Assembly (NCBI RefSeq): GCF_014648355.1 | Contig: NZ_BMQY01000002.1 | Coordinates: forward strand, 62,001-126,000 | DNA length: 64,000 nt | Direction of reading: 5' to 3' | DNA from: Couchioplanes azureus | GTDB lineage: Bacteria; Actinomycetota; Actinomycetes; Mycobacteriales; Micromonosporaceae | Shown: positions 35,028 to 43,032 of the stretch, in pieces | Layout: each line of letters opens with the position of its first letter | How positions within the stretch are numbered: the stretch's first letter is position 1 | Position numbers and translations under genes: made by a program | Notes under the pieces: generated by a model | The model's database searches: none | Seen by the model: the letters and a program-made list of their open reading frames with translations, nothing else | What the model was told of the DNA's origin: nothing

Positions 35028-36995
35028 GTGACCAACGGCGTCCGGGTGCCGCCCGCTGCCCATGGGCTCGGCGAGCATCTCGACCTTGCACACCGCCTGA
35101 TCGACCTCTTCCCGCCGGGTGACGAGCGGCGGGACGTCTGGCGGGGCCGGATCGCGCAGGTCCACGACAGACTGGCGGACCCGCGGCTGCGGCTGGCCGT
35201 CATCGGCGAGTTCTCCAGCGGCAAGACGACATTCGTCAACGCCCTGCTCGGCGAGGAACTGTTCCCCGCCTCGGCCGTACCGACGACGACGGCGGCCGTG
35301 CGGATCTCCTATGGACCGCGGCCGGTGGTCCGTGCCCGGTTCCGCGACGGCACGCAATGGTCGTCGAACCCGGCCGACGTCGCGGACGGCGCGATCCGGG
35401 AGACGCTGCGGCGGCTCACCACCGGCGACGACCTGGCCTCCCGGGTCACCGCCGTGGAGCTCGACCACGGCGCGCCGGTGCTGCGCCAGGGGCTGGTCAT
35501 CGTCGACACGCCGGGAACCAACGACGACGCCGGGCACTCCGAGACCGCCCGGCGCGCCGTTCTCGACGCGGACGCGGCGGTGGTCGTGCTGAACGCCCGT
35601 ACCCTGGTGCCCGCCTCGCTGAGCTCCTTCCTGGTCGGCGCCCTGGATCCGCACCTGCTCGGCCGGTGCGTCTTCGTCGTCACCCGGATGGACGAGGTGG
35701 ACGCCGAGGACCACGACCGCGTGCGGGCCGACGCCGTGCAGCGGGTCCGCACGGCGCTCGGGGTGGCGGAGCCCGCCGTCGCGTTCGGCGCACCCGGGGC
35801 GGTGGTCCGTCTCCGCCGCGGCGTGCCGCTCAGTGCCGCGCAGGCGGAATGGGCCCCCCAGTTCGACGCACTCGCCGACTGGCTCGCGGTGACCGTGGGC
35901 GAGCGCCGCCCGGCGGCCGTCGCCGATACCGCCCTGCGTCTGCTCGACGACCTGCTGTCCGGGCTCGACGACGGACTGACCGAGGACCGGGCGCAGGCGC
36001 GCCGGCAGGAGTCCGCCCTGGACGCTGCCCAGATCGCGGATCTCGACGACTTCCTGCGCAGGCACCACAAGGCCGCCTCCCGGGCGCTGCGCGAAGCCGC
36101 GTCGGCCGCCCGGGCGGCCAGCCACAAGGTGCACGCCGCCGCGCTGAGCCGGACGCGGGCCGAGGTGCGCTCGGCGATCGCCGGCTGCCCGAACACCTCC
36201 GCCCTGGAGGACGCGCTGCGCGGCACCGTACCGCAGCTCGTCCGCACGCAGCTCGACGCGCTGGCCGGCCGGATCGCCGGGGAGGCACGGCCGATCTTCG
36301 CCGACGGCCTGCGCACCGCGACCGGCGTCGTCCAGACCGCGTTCGACCGCGAGTACCACCGGCTGGAGCGGGCCGGCCGGCCGCGGGCGGCCGCGCCACC
36401 GGTCACCCGGATCTCGCCGGATCAGCTCGTGCTGACCGAGACGTTCGGCGCCGCCGTCGCCGTGGCCACCGCCGACCGGAGCCGCGACAAGATGGCCTTC
36501 GGATGGGGTGCGGCGTCCGGCGCCGCCATCGGCACGATGATCGTGCCGGGCGTCGGCACGGTCATCGGCGGGTTCCTCGGCCTGGTGGCCGGCGCCGTCT
36601 TCTCCCGCGACCTGGCCGAGGTACGAGCCGAGGCGACGACCAGCGCGGTGACCACCACCGAGGCGGTGTTCGCCCAGGCCGCCACCCAGCTCGACGCCGC
36701 CGTGGCCAAGACCGCGCACCGCGCCGAGCTGGCCCTGCGCGATCACCTCGGCTGGTACCGGGACAGCTATCGGCAGACGGTCGACCGCATCCGCAGCGAT
36801 CAGCACCGCCGCCGGGAGGAACTGCGGCGGCGTGCGGAGCAGCTGGAGCGCGCGAGGACGGAAACGGCCACGCACCGCGCCCGGCTGGAGGCGGAGCGCG
36901 TGCGCCTGGCCACCGGCGGCCCGGCGCCCTCCGCCCCGGGCCGCCACCGCCCCACCACCATCCCGTCCGAGCCGCGAAGGGCGATGACGTCATGA
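35028..36995 (+). CDS. Dynamin-like GTPase 1
   Basis: A 655-residue large GTPase. G1 loop GEFSSGKTT at 60-68, switch-I region PTTTA, G3 DTPGTND at about 160 and G4 TRMDEVD are all present, so GTP hydrolysis is plausible. Helical arms follow, then a glycine-rich hydrophobic hairpin (about 492-525, GAASGAAIGTMIVPGVG...) suited to membrane insertion and a final charged coiled coil. GGAGG eight bases before the GTG. First of four genes linked by 4-base overlaps. Bacterial dynamin-like proteins remodel or protect membranes; this one's role is unknown. Confidence 0.88.
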   Translation: MTNGVRVPPAAHGLGEHLDLAHRLIDLFPPGDERRDVWRGRIAQVHDRLADPRLRLAVIGEFSSGKTTFVNALLGEELFPASAVPTTTAAVRISYGPRPVVRARFRDGTQWSSNPADVADGAIRETLRRLTTGDDLASRVTAVELDHGAPVLRQGLVIVDTPGTNDDAGHSETARRAVLDADAAVVVLNARTLVPASLSSFLVGALDPHLLGRCVFVVTRMDEVDAEDHDRVRADAVQRVRTALGVAEPAVAFGAPGAVVRLRRGVPLSAAQAEWAPQFDALADWLAVTVGERRPAAVADTALRLLDDLLSGLDDGLTEDRAQARRQESALDAAQIADLDDFLRRHHKAASRALREAASAARAASHKVHAAALSRTRAEVRSAIAGCPNTSALEDALRGTVPQLVRTQLDALAGRIAGEARPIFADGLRTATGVVQTAFDREYHRLERAGRPRAAAPPVTRISPDQLVLTETFGAAVAVATADRSRDKMAFGWGAASGAAIGTMIVPGVGTVIGGFLGLVAGAVFSRDLAEVRAEATTSAVTTTEAVFAQAATQLDAAVAKTAHRAELALRDHLGWYRDSYRQTVDRIRSDQHRRREELRRRAEQLERARTETATHRARLEAERVRLATGGPAPSAPGRHRPTTIPSEPRRAMTS

Positions 36996-38740
36996 CCGAG
37001 AAGACAGCAACCGCGACCGGGACCCCCGACGGCACGGTGAGCGCCGCCGCGTTGGGCGCCTGGCTGGCGCGGGCCCGGCGCCTGACGGACGGCTCCGCCC
37101 TCGCCGGGGTGGCCGACGACCTGAACGCCATCCAGCGGCACACCACCCGCCCGGCGTTCCGCGTCGTGGTGGCCGGCGAACGCGGCCGCGGCAAGACCAC
37201 ATTGGTCAACCAGCTCCTGGGCGGGGACGTCGTCGCCGCGGACTCGCCGGTCCCGGTCCTGGTGGTCGGGGACACCACGGACTGGCTGGAGGTCCGGCGG
37301 GACGGCGCGGCCGAGACCGGCCCCGCCACCGCGGCGGCCTGGGCGTCGCTGCGCGAACGGCCGCCGGACGAGGGCAGCGTGGTGCGCCGCGGCACGCCGC
37401 ACGCCCTGCTGACCGGCCTCGACGTCGAACTGCTGGACACGCCCGGCTGCAACGACGCCGACCCGGACGTGCCGGCCAGCGTGCGGACGGCGGTCCGCGG
37501 CGCCGACGCGACGCTGATGGTGCTGTCCGCCACCGCCGCCCTGAGCCTGACCGAGACCCGCTTCCTGCGCGAGTTCGTGCTGGCCGCCGACATCCCGCTC
37601 ATCGCCCTGGTGCTCAGCCGGCTCGACCAGGTGGAGGCCGACGAGCGCGACCAGGTGCTCGCGTACGTCACCAGCCGCGCCGCGGGAATCTCGCCGCGGC
37701 TGGCGGTTCTTCCCGGACCGGATCTGCGGGACGGGCACGGCGCCGGTCCCGTGGCGAGCTGGCTGACCGCGAACGCACGCCACGGCGATCGGGTACGGCT
37801 GCGTACCGAACAGCTCAGCGCGCAACTCGCCCGGGTCATGGGCGGCCTGGCCGACCTGGCCACCACGGCGGCGGACGCCGCCACGCTCGACGCCGACACC
37901 CGCGCCGAGGACGTCGCCAAGGCCCGCCTCGCGCTGACCGACGAGTTGCTGGCCTTCGACGAGATCCGCGTCGAGTTGCGGCGACGGCAGAACGCGGCGG
38001 CTGCCCGCTTCCGCGGTCACCTGGCGGGCACGAGGGAGCGGCTGGCCGAGATCCTGCGGTACGAGCTCTACCACCATCCGGAGCCGCGGACCTGGTGGGA
38101 GCGCGACCTGCCGTACCGGTTGCGCCGGGAACTGGCGACGGCCGCCAAGGAGTACGAGAAGTCGCTGCTCGGCGGCGTCCAGCTGGACCTGCAGTGGTTG
38201 CGCCGGCAGCTGGCCGAGCGGTTCCGGATCGAGCCGTCCGGCCTCGACGTGACGCTGACCAGCCTGCGCGCCCCGCAGGTCGACCCGGACGACCTGAAGC
38301 TGGGCGATCTGCGGAACCGGCGGATCGCGTACCGGGTGGGACCGCTCGGCCTGGCACTGCTCATCGGCACCCTGAGCGCGGGATTCTTCCCCTTCGCCTC
38401 GCTGGGCGCGACCGCGGCCGGCGTCGTCTTCGGCGAGGTGCTGCTCCGCGGCGCGGTCGACAACCAGCGCCGGGTGGCCGAGCGCCACCTCGCCGGGCTG
38501 GTCGACCGGGCGGTGAGCGAGTTCGGCCTGGGCGTGGCCGAGGCGATCCGCTCCCTCTACGACCAGCTCGTCGACGAGGCCGTGCAGCAGCGCAAGCAGT
38601 GGTACGCGGACCGCGAGGCGGCCTTGAGCGCGGCACCGCCCGCGGACCGGACCACCCGGTGGACGGAGATCGCGGATGCGGCCACCCGGCTGCGCGACGA
38701 GATCGAATCGACCCTGACGACGGACGGGACCGAGGCATGA
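36992..38740 (+). CDS. Dynamin-like GTPase 2 (atypical switch I)
   Basis: A 582-residue protein. G1 GERGRGKTT starts at residue 62, G3 is DTPGCND and G4 SRLDQVE, but where the other two GTPases have PTT the sequence reads SPVPVLV, so the conserved switch-I threonine that positions magnesium and water is missing. It may bind GTP without efficient turnover. Long helical region, then two hydrophobic segments near 449-490 (LGLALLIGTLSAGFFPF). ATGA overlaps upstream and downstream. Probably pairs with one of its neighbours, as tandem bacterial dynamins do. Confidence 0.85.
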   Translation: MTEKTATATGTPDGTVSAAALGAWLARARRLTDGSALAGVADDLNAIQRHTTRPAFRVVVAGERGRGKTTLVNQLLGGDVVAADSPVPVLVVGDTTDWLEVRRDGAAETGPATAAAWASLRERPPDEGSVVRRGTPHALLTGLDVELLDTPGCNDADPDVPASVRTAVRGADATLMVLSATAALSLTETRFLREFVLAADIPLIALVLSRLDQVEADERDQVLAYVTSRAAGISPRLAVLPGPDLRDGHGAGPVASWLTANARHGDRVRLRTEQLSAQLARVMGGLADLATTAADAATLDADTRAEDVAKARLALTDELLAFDEIRVELRRRQNAAAARFRGHLAGTRERLAEILRYELYHHPEPRTWWERDLPYRLRRELATAAKEYEKSLLGGVQLDLQWLRRQLAERFRIEPSGLDVTLTSLRAPQVDPDDLKLGDLRNRRIAYRVGPLGLALLIGTLSAGFFPFASLGATAAGVVFGEVLLRGAVDNQRRVAERHLAGLVDRAVSEFGLGVAEAIRSLYDQLVDEAVQQRKQWYADREAALSAAPPADRTTRWTEIADAATRLRDEIESTLTTDGTEA

Positions 38741-40716
38741 GCGGCAGGAATCAGACCGGCTACGAATGGGTCGGCCAGGTGCGCGGCGAGCTGCTGCGCC
38801 TGGTGGACGTCATGGGCGAGGTCGCCGGGGACCTGCGGCTGCCGCAGCTCTCCGCGTTCGACGAGCTGCGCGACCGGGTCCGCAGCGACGAGTTCGTGGT
38901 GCTGGTGGCCGGCGAGTTCAAGACCGGCAAGAGCACCACGATCAACGCCGTGCTGGGCGACAAGGTGCTGCCGGCGTACGCGACGCCCACGACCGCGGTG
39001 TTGAGCGTCGTGCGGTGGAGCGAGGAGAAGGCGGCCCGGCTGTACGAGCTGGACCCCGCCGCGCCGAACGGTCGGTCCGAGGTCGCCAAGCCGGTCCGCA
39101 TCGAGGACCTCACCCACTACATCACCATCGACGAGAACGACCCGGAGAGCGAGAGCCCGTGGGGCCTGGCCGAGATCGACTGGCCGCTGGAGCTCTGCCG
39201 CAACGGGGTCACCGTGGTCGACTCCCCCGGCCTCAACGAGCATCCGCACCGCAGCCGGGTGACCATGGGGTACATGGGACGCGCCGACGCGATCGTGTTC
39301 GTCTCGGACGCCACCCGCGTGCTCTCGGCGAGTGAGCAGGACTTCCTCAACCTGCACATCAAGGCGCAGGGCCACGAGGACATGTTCTTCGTATGCAACC
39401 GGATCAACTTCGTCGACGACGATCCGGACGAGCGCGAGCGGGTACGCCACCGGGTGCGCCGGATCCTGTCGCAGAACTGGGACGCCGGCCCGCACCGGGT
39501 GTTCTTCGTCAACGCGAAGGCCGCGCTGGTCGGCCGGCAGACCGGAGACGCCGCCGCCGTGGCCGGTTCCGGCATCCCGGAGTTCGAGCGGGAGCTGGAG
39601 CGCTTCCTCAGCAACCAGCGGGCCCGCGTCAAGATCGTGCCGCCGGCCCGCCTGCTGCAGCGGATGGTGGCCGAGGCGCGGGATGCCATCGACCGGCAGA
39701 TCATGATGCTCGACCAGAACGTCGAGACGTTGCGCGACCGCTACGAACGCGCACAGGAGCCGTTGCGGCGGCTGGAGCAGGAACGGCGGCTGATCGTCCA
39801 GCTGGTCGACGAGCAACTCGCCAAGGCCCGGATGGAGGCCGAGACGTCGGCGCAGCGGATGCTGGCCGAGGCGGCGTCGTCCTGTGCCGGGTGGGCCCGT
39901 GCCGCCGAGCGCACCCACAAGATCACCGCGAATCCGATCACCGCGCGGAAGCAGACCGAGGCGGCCACCAAGGAGCTCGCCGACCGGCTCGGCGCCAAGC
40001 TCCAGGAGCACTTCGCCACGTGGCAGAAGGACACGCTCATGCCGCTGCTCGAGCGGCACATGGAGCGCCTCGAGCAGGAGATCGACGGGAGCCTGCGCCA
40101 CTTCGTGGCCGGGGTCGACGACGTCAAGCTGTCCTTCACCGCGGGCGCGACGGCGGACGGCACGGCGGTCGCGCAGCCGTCCGCCCTGGAGCGGACGGCC
40201 GCCAGCGCCGTCGCGCTCGTCCTGCTGAGCCCCGGCATGGCGCTGGTCGGCGCCCGGTTCGGTTTCAAGCAGGTGCTGCTCGGCGTCGGACCCCAGCTCG
40301 GCGTCGCGGTGCTCGGCGTGCTGGTCGGCCTGGGACCGGTCGGCCTGGCCCTGGTGCTGGCCGGCGCGGCGTTCGTCCAGCTGGTCATCGGCGTGGACAA
40401 GGCGAACGAGCACCTGGCCGCCAAGGTCGCGGAGAAGGTCGCGGACGACATCCGCAGCGGGTCGGCCGAGCAGACGGCGAAGATCGGGGTCGAGGTGCAG
40501 GCGGCCCTGGACGCGATCCGGGCCGGCATCGACGACAGCCTCGGTGCCCAGCTGGCCGCCGTACGCCACGACGTCGAGGACGTGCTGCAGGAGCTCACCC
40601 GCGGCCAGGGCGGCGCGGCCGAGATGAAGCAGCGGCTCGCGGGCCACCGTGCGCGGCTCGCGGAGGTCGACGCCGGGGCGGTCGACATCATCACCCAGTT
40701 CGCGGCGATCCCGTGA
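38737..40716 (+). CDS. Dynamin-like GTPase 3
   Basis: A 659-residue GTPase. G1 GEFKTGKST at residue 59, PTTA in switch I, G3 DSPGLNE; the G4 position reads NRINF, with Asn in place of the base-recognising Asp, so nucleotide specificity may be relaxed. A clear coiled coil (NVETLRDRYERAQEPLRRLE...) spans roughly 325-375 and a strong hydrophobic block at 488-553 can cross or wedge into the membrane. Coupled by ATGA upstream and GTGA downstream. The three GTPases differ too much from each other to be recent duplicates. Confidence 0.88.
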   Translation: MSGRNQTGYEWVGQVRGELLRLVDVMGEVAGDLRLPQLSAFDELRDRVRSDEFVVLVAGEFKTGKSTTINAVLGDKVLPAYATPTTAVLSVVRWSEEKAARLYELDPAAPNGRSEVAKPVRIEDLTHYITIDENDPESESPWGLAEIDWPLELCRNGVTVVDSPGLNEHPHRSRVTMGYMGRADAIVFVSDATRVLSASEQDFLNLHIKAQGHEDMFFVCNRINFVDDDPDERERVRHRVRRILSQNWDAGPHRVFFVNAKAALVGRQTGDAAAVAGSGIPEFERELERFLSNQRARVKIVPPARLLQRMVAEARDAIDRQIMMLDQNVETLRDRYERAQEPLRRLEQERRLIVQLVDEQLAKARMEAETSAQRMLAEAASSCAGWARAAERTHKITANPITARKQTEAATKELADRLGAKLQEHFATWQKDTLMPLLERHMERLEQEIDGSLRHFVAGVDDVKLSFTAGATADGTAVAQPSALERTAASAVALVLLSPGMALVGARFGFKQVLLGVGPQLGVAVLGVLVGLGPVGLALVLAGAAFVQLVIGVDKANEHLAAKVAEKVADDIRSGSAEQTAKIGVEVQAALDAIRAGIDDSLGAQLAAVRHDVEDVLQELTRGQGGAAEMKQRLAGHRARLAEVDAGAVDIITQFAAIP

Positions 40717-41696
40717 GCACGCCCCGGTTCCGTCGCCGGCTGTGCCTGGTCACCGACATCGAGCGGTACAGCCGGCACAGCAACCGCGAGCAGGTGGACG
40801 CGCAGCGCCGGCTGACCCGGGTCATGCAGGACGCGTGCGCACGAGCGGGCATCGTCTGGCCGCGCCCGCAGAAGCAGGGCGACGGGCAGCTGATCGTCAT
40901 GCGGCCCGGGCTGGACGAGACGCACGCGGTTCCCGCGCTCGTTCTCGGCCTGCGGCACGGTCTCTACGAGACCAACCGGGACGGCGGCCTCTTCGGCCGG
41001 CTGCGCCTGCGGGCGGCCCTGGCCGAGGGAATCATCGCCACCGGAGCCAACGGGTACGTGGGTGAGGCGGTCATCGAGGCCTGCCGGGTGGTCGACTCGC
41101 CGCAGATGCGGGCGGCGCTGGTGGACGACGACTCGATCGATCTCGCCCTGGCCGTGACCGACGAGCTGTTCCAGGCGGTGGTCAGGCCGGGTGACTCCAC
41201 GCTGGACGGTGCCGACTTCACGGCGACCGCGGTGGCCGTGCCCGGCAAGAACTTCCGCAGTAGTGCGTGGCTGCACACGCCCCGCCCGGGCCCCGCACCG
41301 GCGCCGCCCGGGCCGGCCCCGGCGGCCACGGCCGGGATGATGCTGCGGGTCCGGCGCAGCGGCGCCTCCCGGGCCGTCGTACCGGGCCTCGGGGCGGTCG
41401 CCGGGTGGGGCGCCGTCGGATACGGCGGCCATGCCACGGTCGGGGCCGAGGTGCACGCGGACCTCACCCACGACCCTTCGCCCCAGGCCCCGCACGGCCC
41501 GCCGCCCGGCACCGCCGCATCGGGCCATCCCCACGACACTGTGACGGTGCATCTCGACGTGCACGTGAACGCGGACGTCGAGATGCACCACCACTTCGAG
41601 CCGTACGCCGGCCCTGACCTGTCACCCGACATCGGTCACGTACACCACGACGGCGGTGTCGACGACGGGCCCGGCCCGGCCGGCCACCATTGCTAG
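40713..41696 (+). CDS. Nucleotidyl-cyclase-like protein with His-rich tail
   Basis: A 327-residue protein whose first 170 residues follow the class III adenylate/guanylate cyclase pattern: metal-binding Asp15 in TDIERYS and Asp57 in QGDGQL, then RAALAEG and the dimer-face helix GYVGEAVIEACRVV. In active cyclases this helix reads VNxAAR; here the Asn is Ile121 while Arg125 remains, so catalysis may be lost or altered. A Pro/Ala linker, a short glycine-rich hydrophobic stretch and a histidine-dense tail (HPHDTVTVHLDVHV, MHHHF, HVHHD, GHHC) follow. GTG overlaps GTPase 3. Its stop shares CTAG with the convergent gene. Confidence 0.75.
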   Translation: MSTPRFRRRLCLVTDIERYSRHSNREQVDAQRRLTRVMQDACARAGIVWPRPQKQGDGQLIVMRPGLDETHAVPALVLGLRHGLYETNRDGGLFGRLRLRAALAEGIIATGANGYVGEAVIEACRVVDSPQMRAALVDDDSIDLALAVTDELFQAVVRPGDSTLDGADFTATAVAVPGKNFRSSAWLHTPRPGPAPAPPGPAPAATAGMMLRVRRSGASRAVVPGLGAVAGWGAVGYGGHATVGAEVHADLTHDPSPQAPHGPPPGTAASGHPHDTVTVHLDVHVNADVEMHHHFEPYAGPDLSPDIGHVHHDGGVDDGPGPAGHHC

Positions 41697-42916
41697 CCGG
41701 CGCGAGAGCCCGACCGGCCGCCGCATCCGTAGGGACAAGGCGCGGAGAACTGCGCGAAGTGCGGGCGGTCGGCGCCGCCGAAGGTGGTGAACTCGCCGCC
41801 CACCGCGATCCGGCGCAGGGCCGGGTTGGCGTCCATGGTGAGGACTCCCCACTTGCCGTTGCTCTTGGGGTTCCAGGCGAGCAGCGCGCCGGTCCCGGCG
41901 TTCCATGCCGCGAGCTTCGGCTGGGTGCGCAGGTCGGCCGGGCACCACGAGGTGGCGGTGCGCGACCGCTGCGGGCAGGCGACGGTGAAGTGCCCGCCGG
42001 CGTACACGGTCCCGTCCAGGTAGGTGATCGCCTGTACGTCGCCGTCCGTGACGCTGCTCCAGACCAGGCCGCCGTCCGGGCGGTAGGCGGCGACCCGGCC
42101 GCCGGGGCCGGCCAGCCCCGCGTACACCGTGTCCGGTGCGACGGTGAGCGCCATGACGCCGTACGGCGTGGCGGGCCGGAACGTGGTGTCGACCTTGCCG
42201 TCGGCCAGCCGGAGCGCGGCCAGCCGGACGGTGCCGTCGGCCCCGTTGAGGCGGTGGAACGAGCCGCCGACGTACAGCCGGGAGCCGGCCACCGTCAAGG
42301 CCTTCACCTCTTTGTCGGCGCCGCTGGTGAACGCGGTGTCCCGGGCGCCGTCGGCGAGGCGGAACGCCGCCAGGTTGCGGGCCGCGCGTCCGTCCACCGC
42401 GCTGAACTCCCCGCCGAGGAAGAGCCGTCCGCCACCCACGGCGAGCGCGCGCCCCTCGCCCGTCACCGTGTGCCGCAGGGAGCCGACGGCGCCGGTCTGC
42501 AGATCGATGCCGGCGAGGCCCGCGCGAGGCTGACCGGCGACGGTGGTGAACTTGCCGCTGACGTACAACGACCCCCCGAACGCGGTCATCGCGAAGACGG
42601 TGCCGTTGGTCGCCGGCGCCCACGGCAGCAGCTGGCCGGTACGGGCGTCCAGCGCGGCGAGGCGTTTGCGCGGCACGGACCGTCCGTCCACGATGGCGTT
42701 GCGGAAGCTGCCGGCCACGTACACCGTGGATCCGGCGTACGCGCTGGCGTAGACCAGGCCGTCGAAGCCGACCGAGCGGGCCGGGACGACCGACACCAGC
42801 GGCGTCGCCGCGACGGCGGCGGTGGGAGTGCTCGTCGCGGCGAGCACCGCGGCGAGCACCAGTCCGAGGTGGCGCCGCTGCGGTAGGGCACGGCGCGCAA
42901 TAAAGGCTAAACGCAT
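41693..42916 (-). CDS. Secreted beta-propeller protein (delta-60-like repeats)
   Basis: About 407 residues. Signal peptide from the ATG at 42916 (basic ARRALPQRRH, hydrophobic core, AVAA). The body is a run of repeats with the pattern VYVGGSFxxxxG and AAxxLADGxVDTxF, as in delta-60 and similar propellers found on actinobacterial surface proteins. Six to seven blades can be picked out. C-terminal cysteines (CPYGCGG). No catalytic motif. The stop overlaps that of the cyclase-like gene by four bases. No clear ribosome site. Confidence 0.75.
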   Translation of the reverse strand: MRLAFIARRALPQRRHLGLVLAAVLAATSTPTAAVAATPLVSVVPARSVGFDGLVYASAYAGSTVYVAGSFRNAIVDGRSVPRKRLAALDARTGQLLPWAPATNGTVFAMTAFGGSLYVSGKFTTVAGQPRAGLAGIDLQTGAVGSLRHTVTGEGRALAVGGGRLFLGGEFSAVDGRAARNLAAFRLADGARDTAFTSGADKEVKALTVAGSRLYVGGSFHRLNGADGTVRLAALRLADGKVDTTFRPATPYGVMALTVAPDTVYAGLAGPGGRVAAYRPDGGLVWSSVTDGDVQAITYLDGTVYAGGHFTVACPQRSRTATSWCPADLRTQPKLAAWNAGTGALLAWNPKSNGKWGVLTMDANPALRRIAVGGEFTTFGGADRPHFAQFSAPCPYGCGGRSGSRAG

Positions 42917-43032
42917 AAAAGGAACGATAAAGCGGACTTCAATGACGAATCTGGGAAATAAGGAATGTCCGCCGACCGGACCACTTCCGGCGCCATGCCG
43001 CGGGCCGGACCCGCGGCGTGGCGACTCGCTCC

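Noticed and set aside
35357-36990. Plus-strand open frame overlapping GTPase 1 in another frame
   Set aside because: Only the part after 36992 matches a real gene; the upstream part is an out-of-frame reading of GTPase 1.
35028-40716. Three GTPases as recent gene duplicates
   Set aside because: Apart from the G motifs the three share little sequence, and their membrane segments and coiled coils are placed differently.
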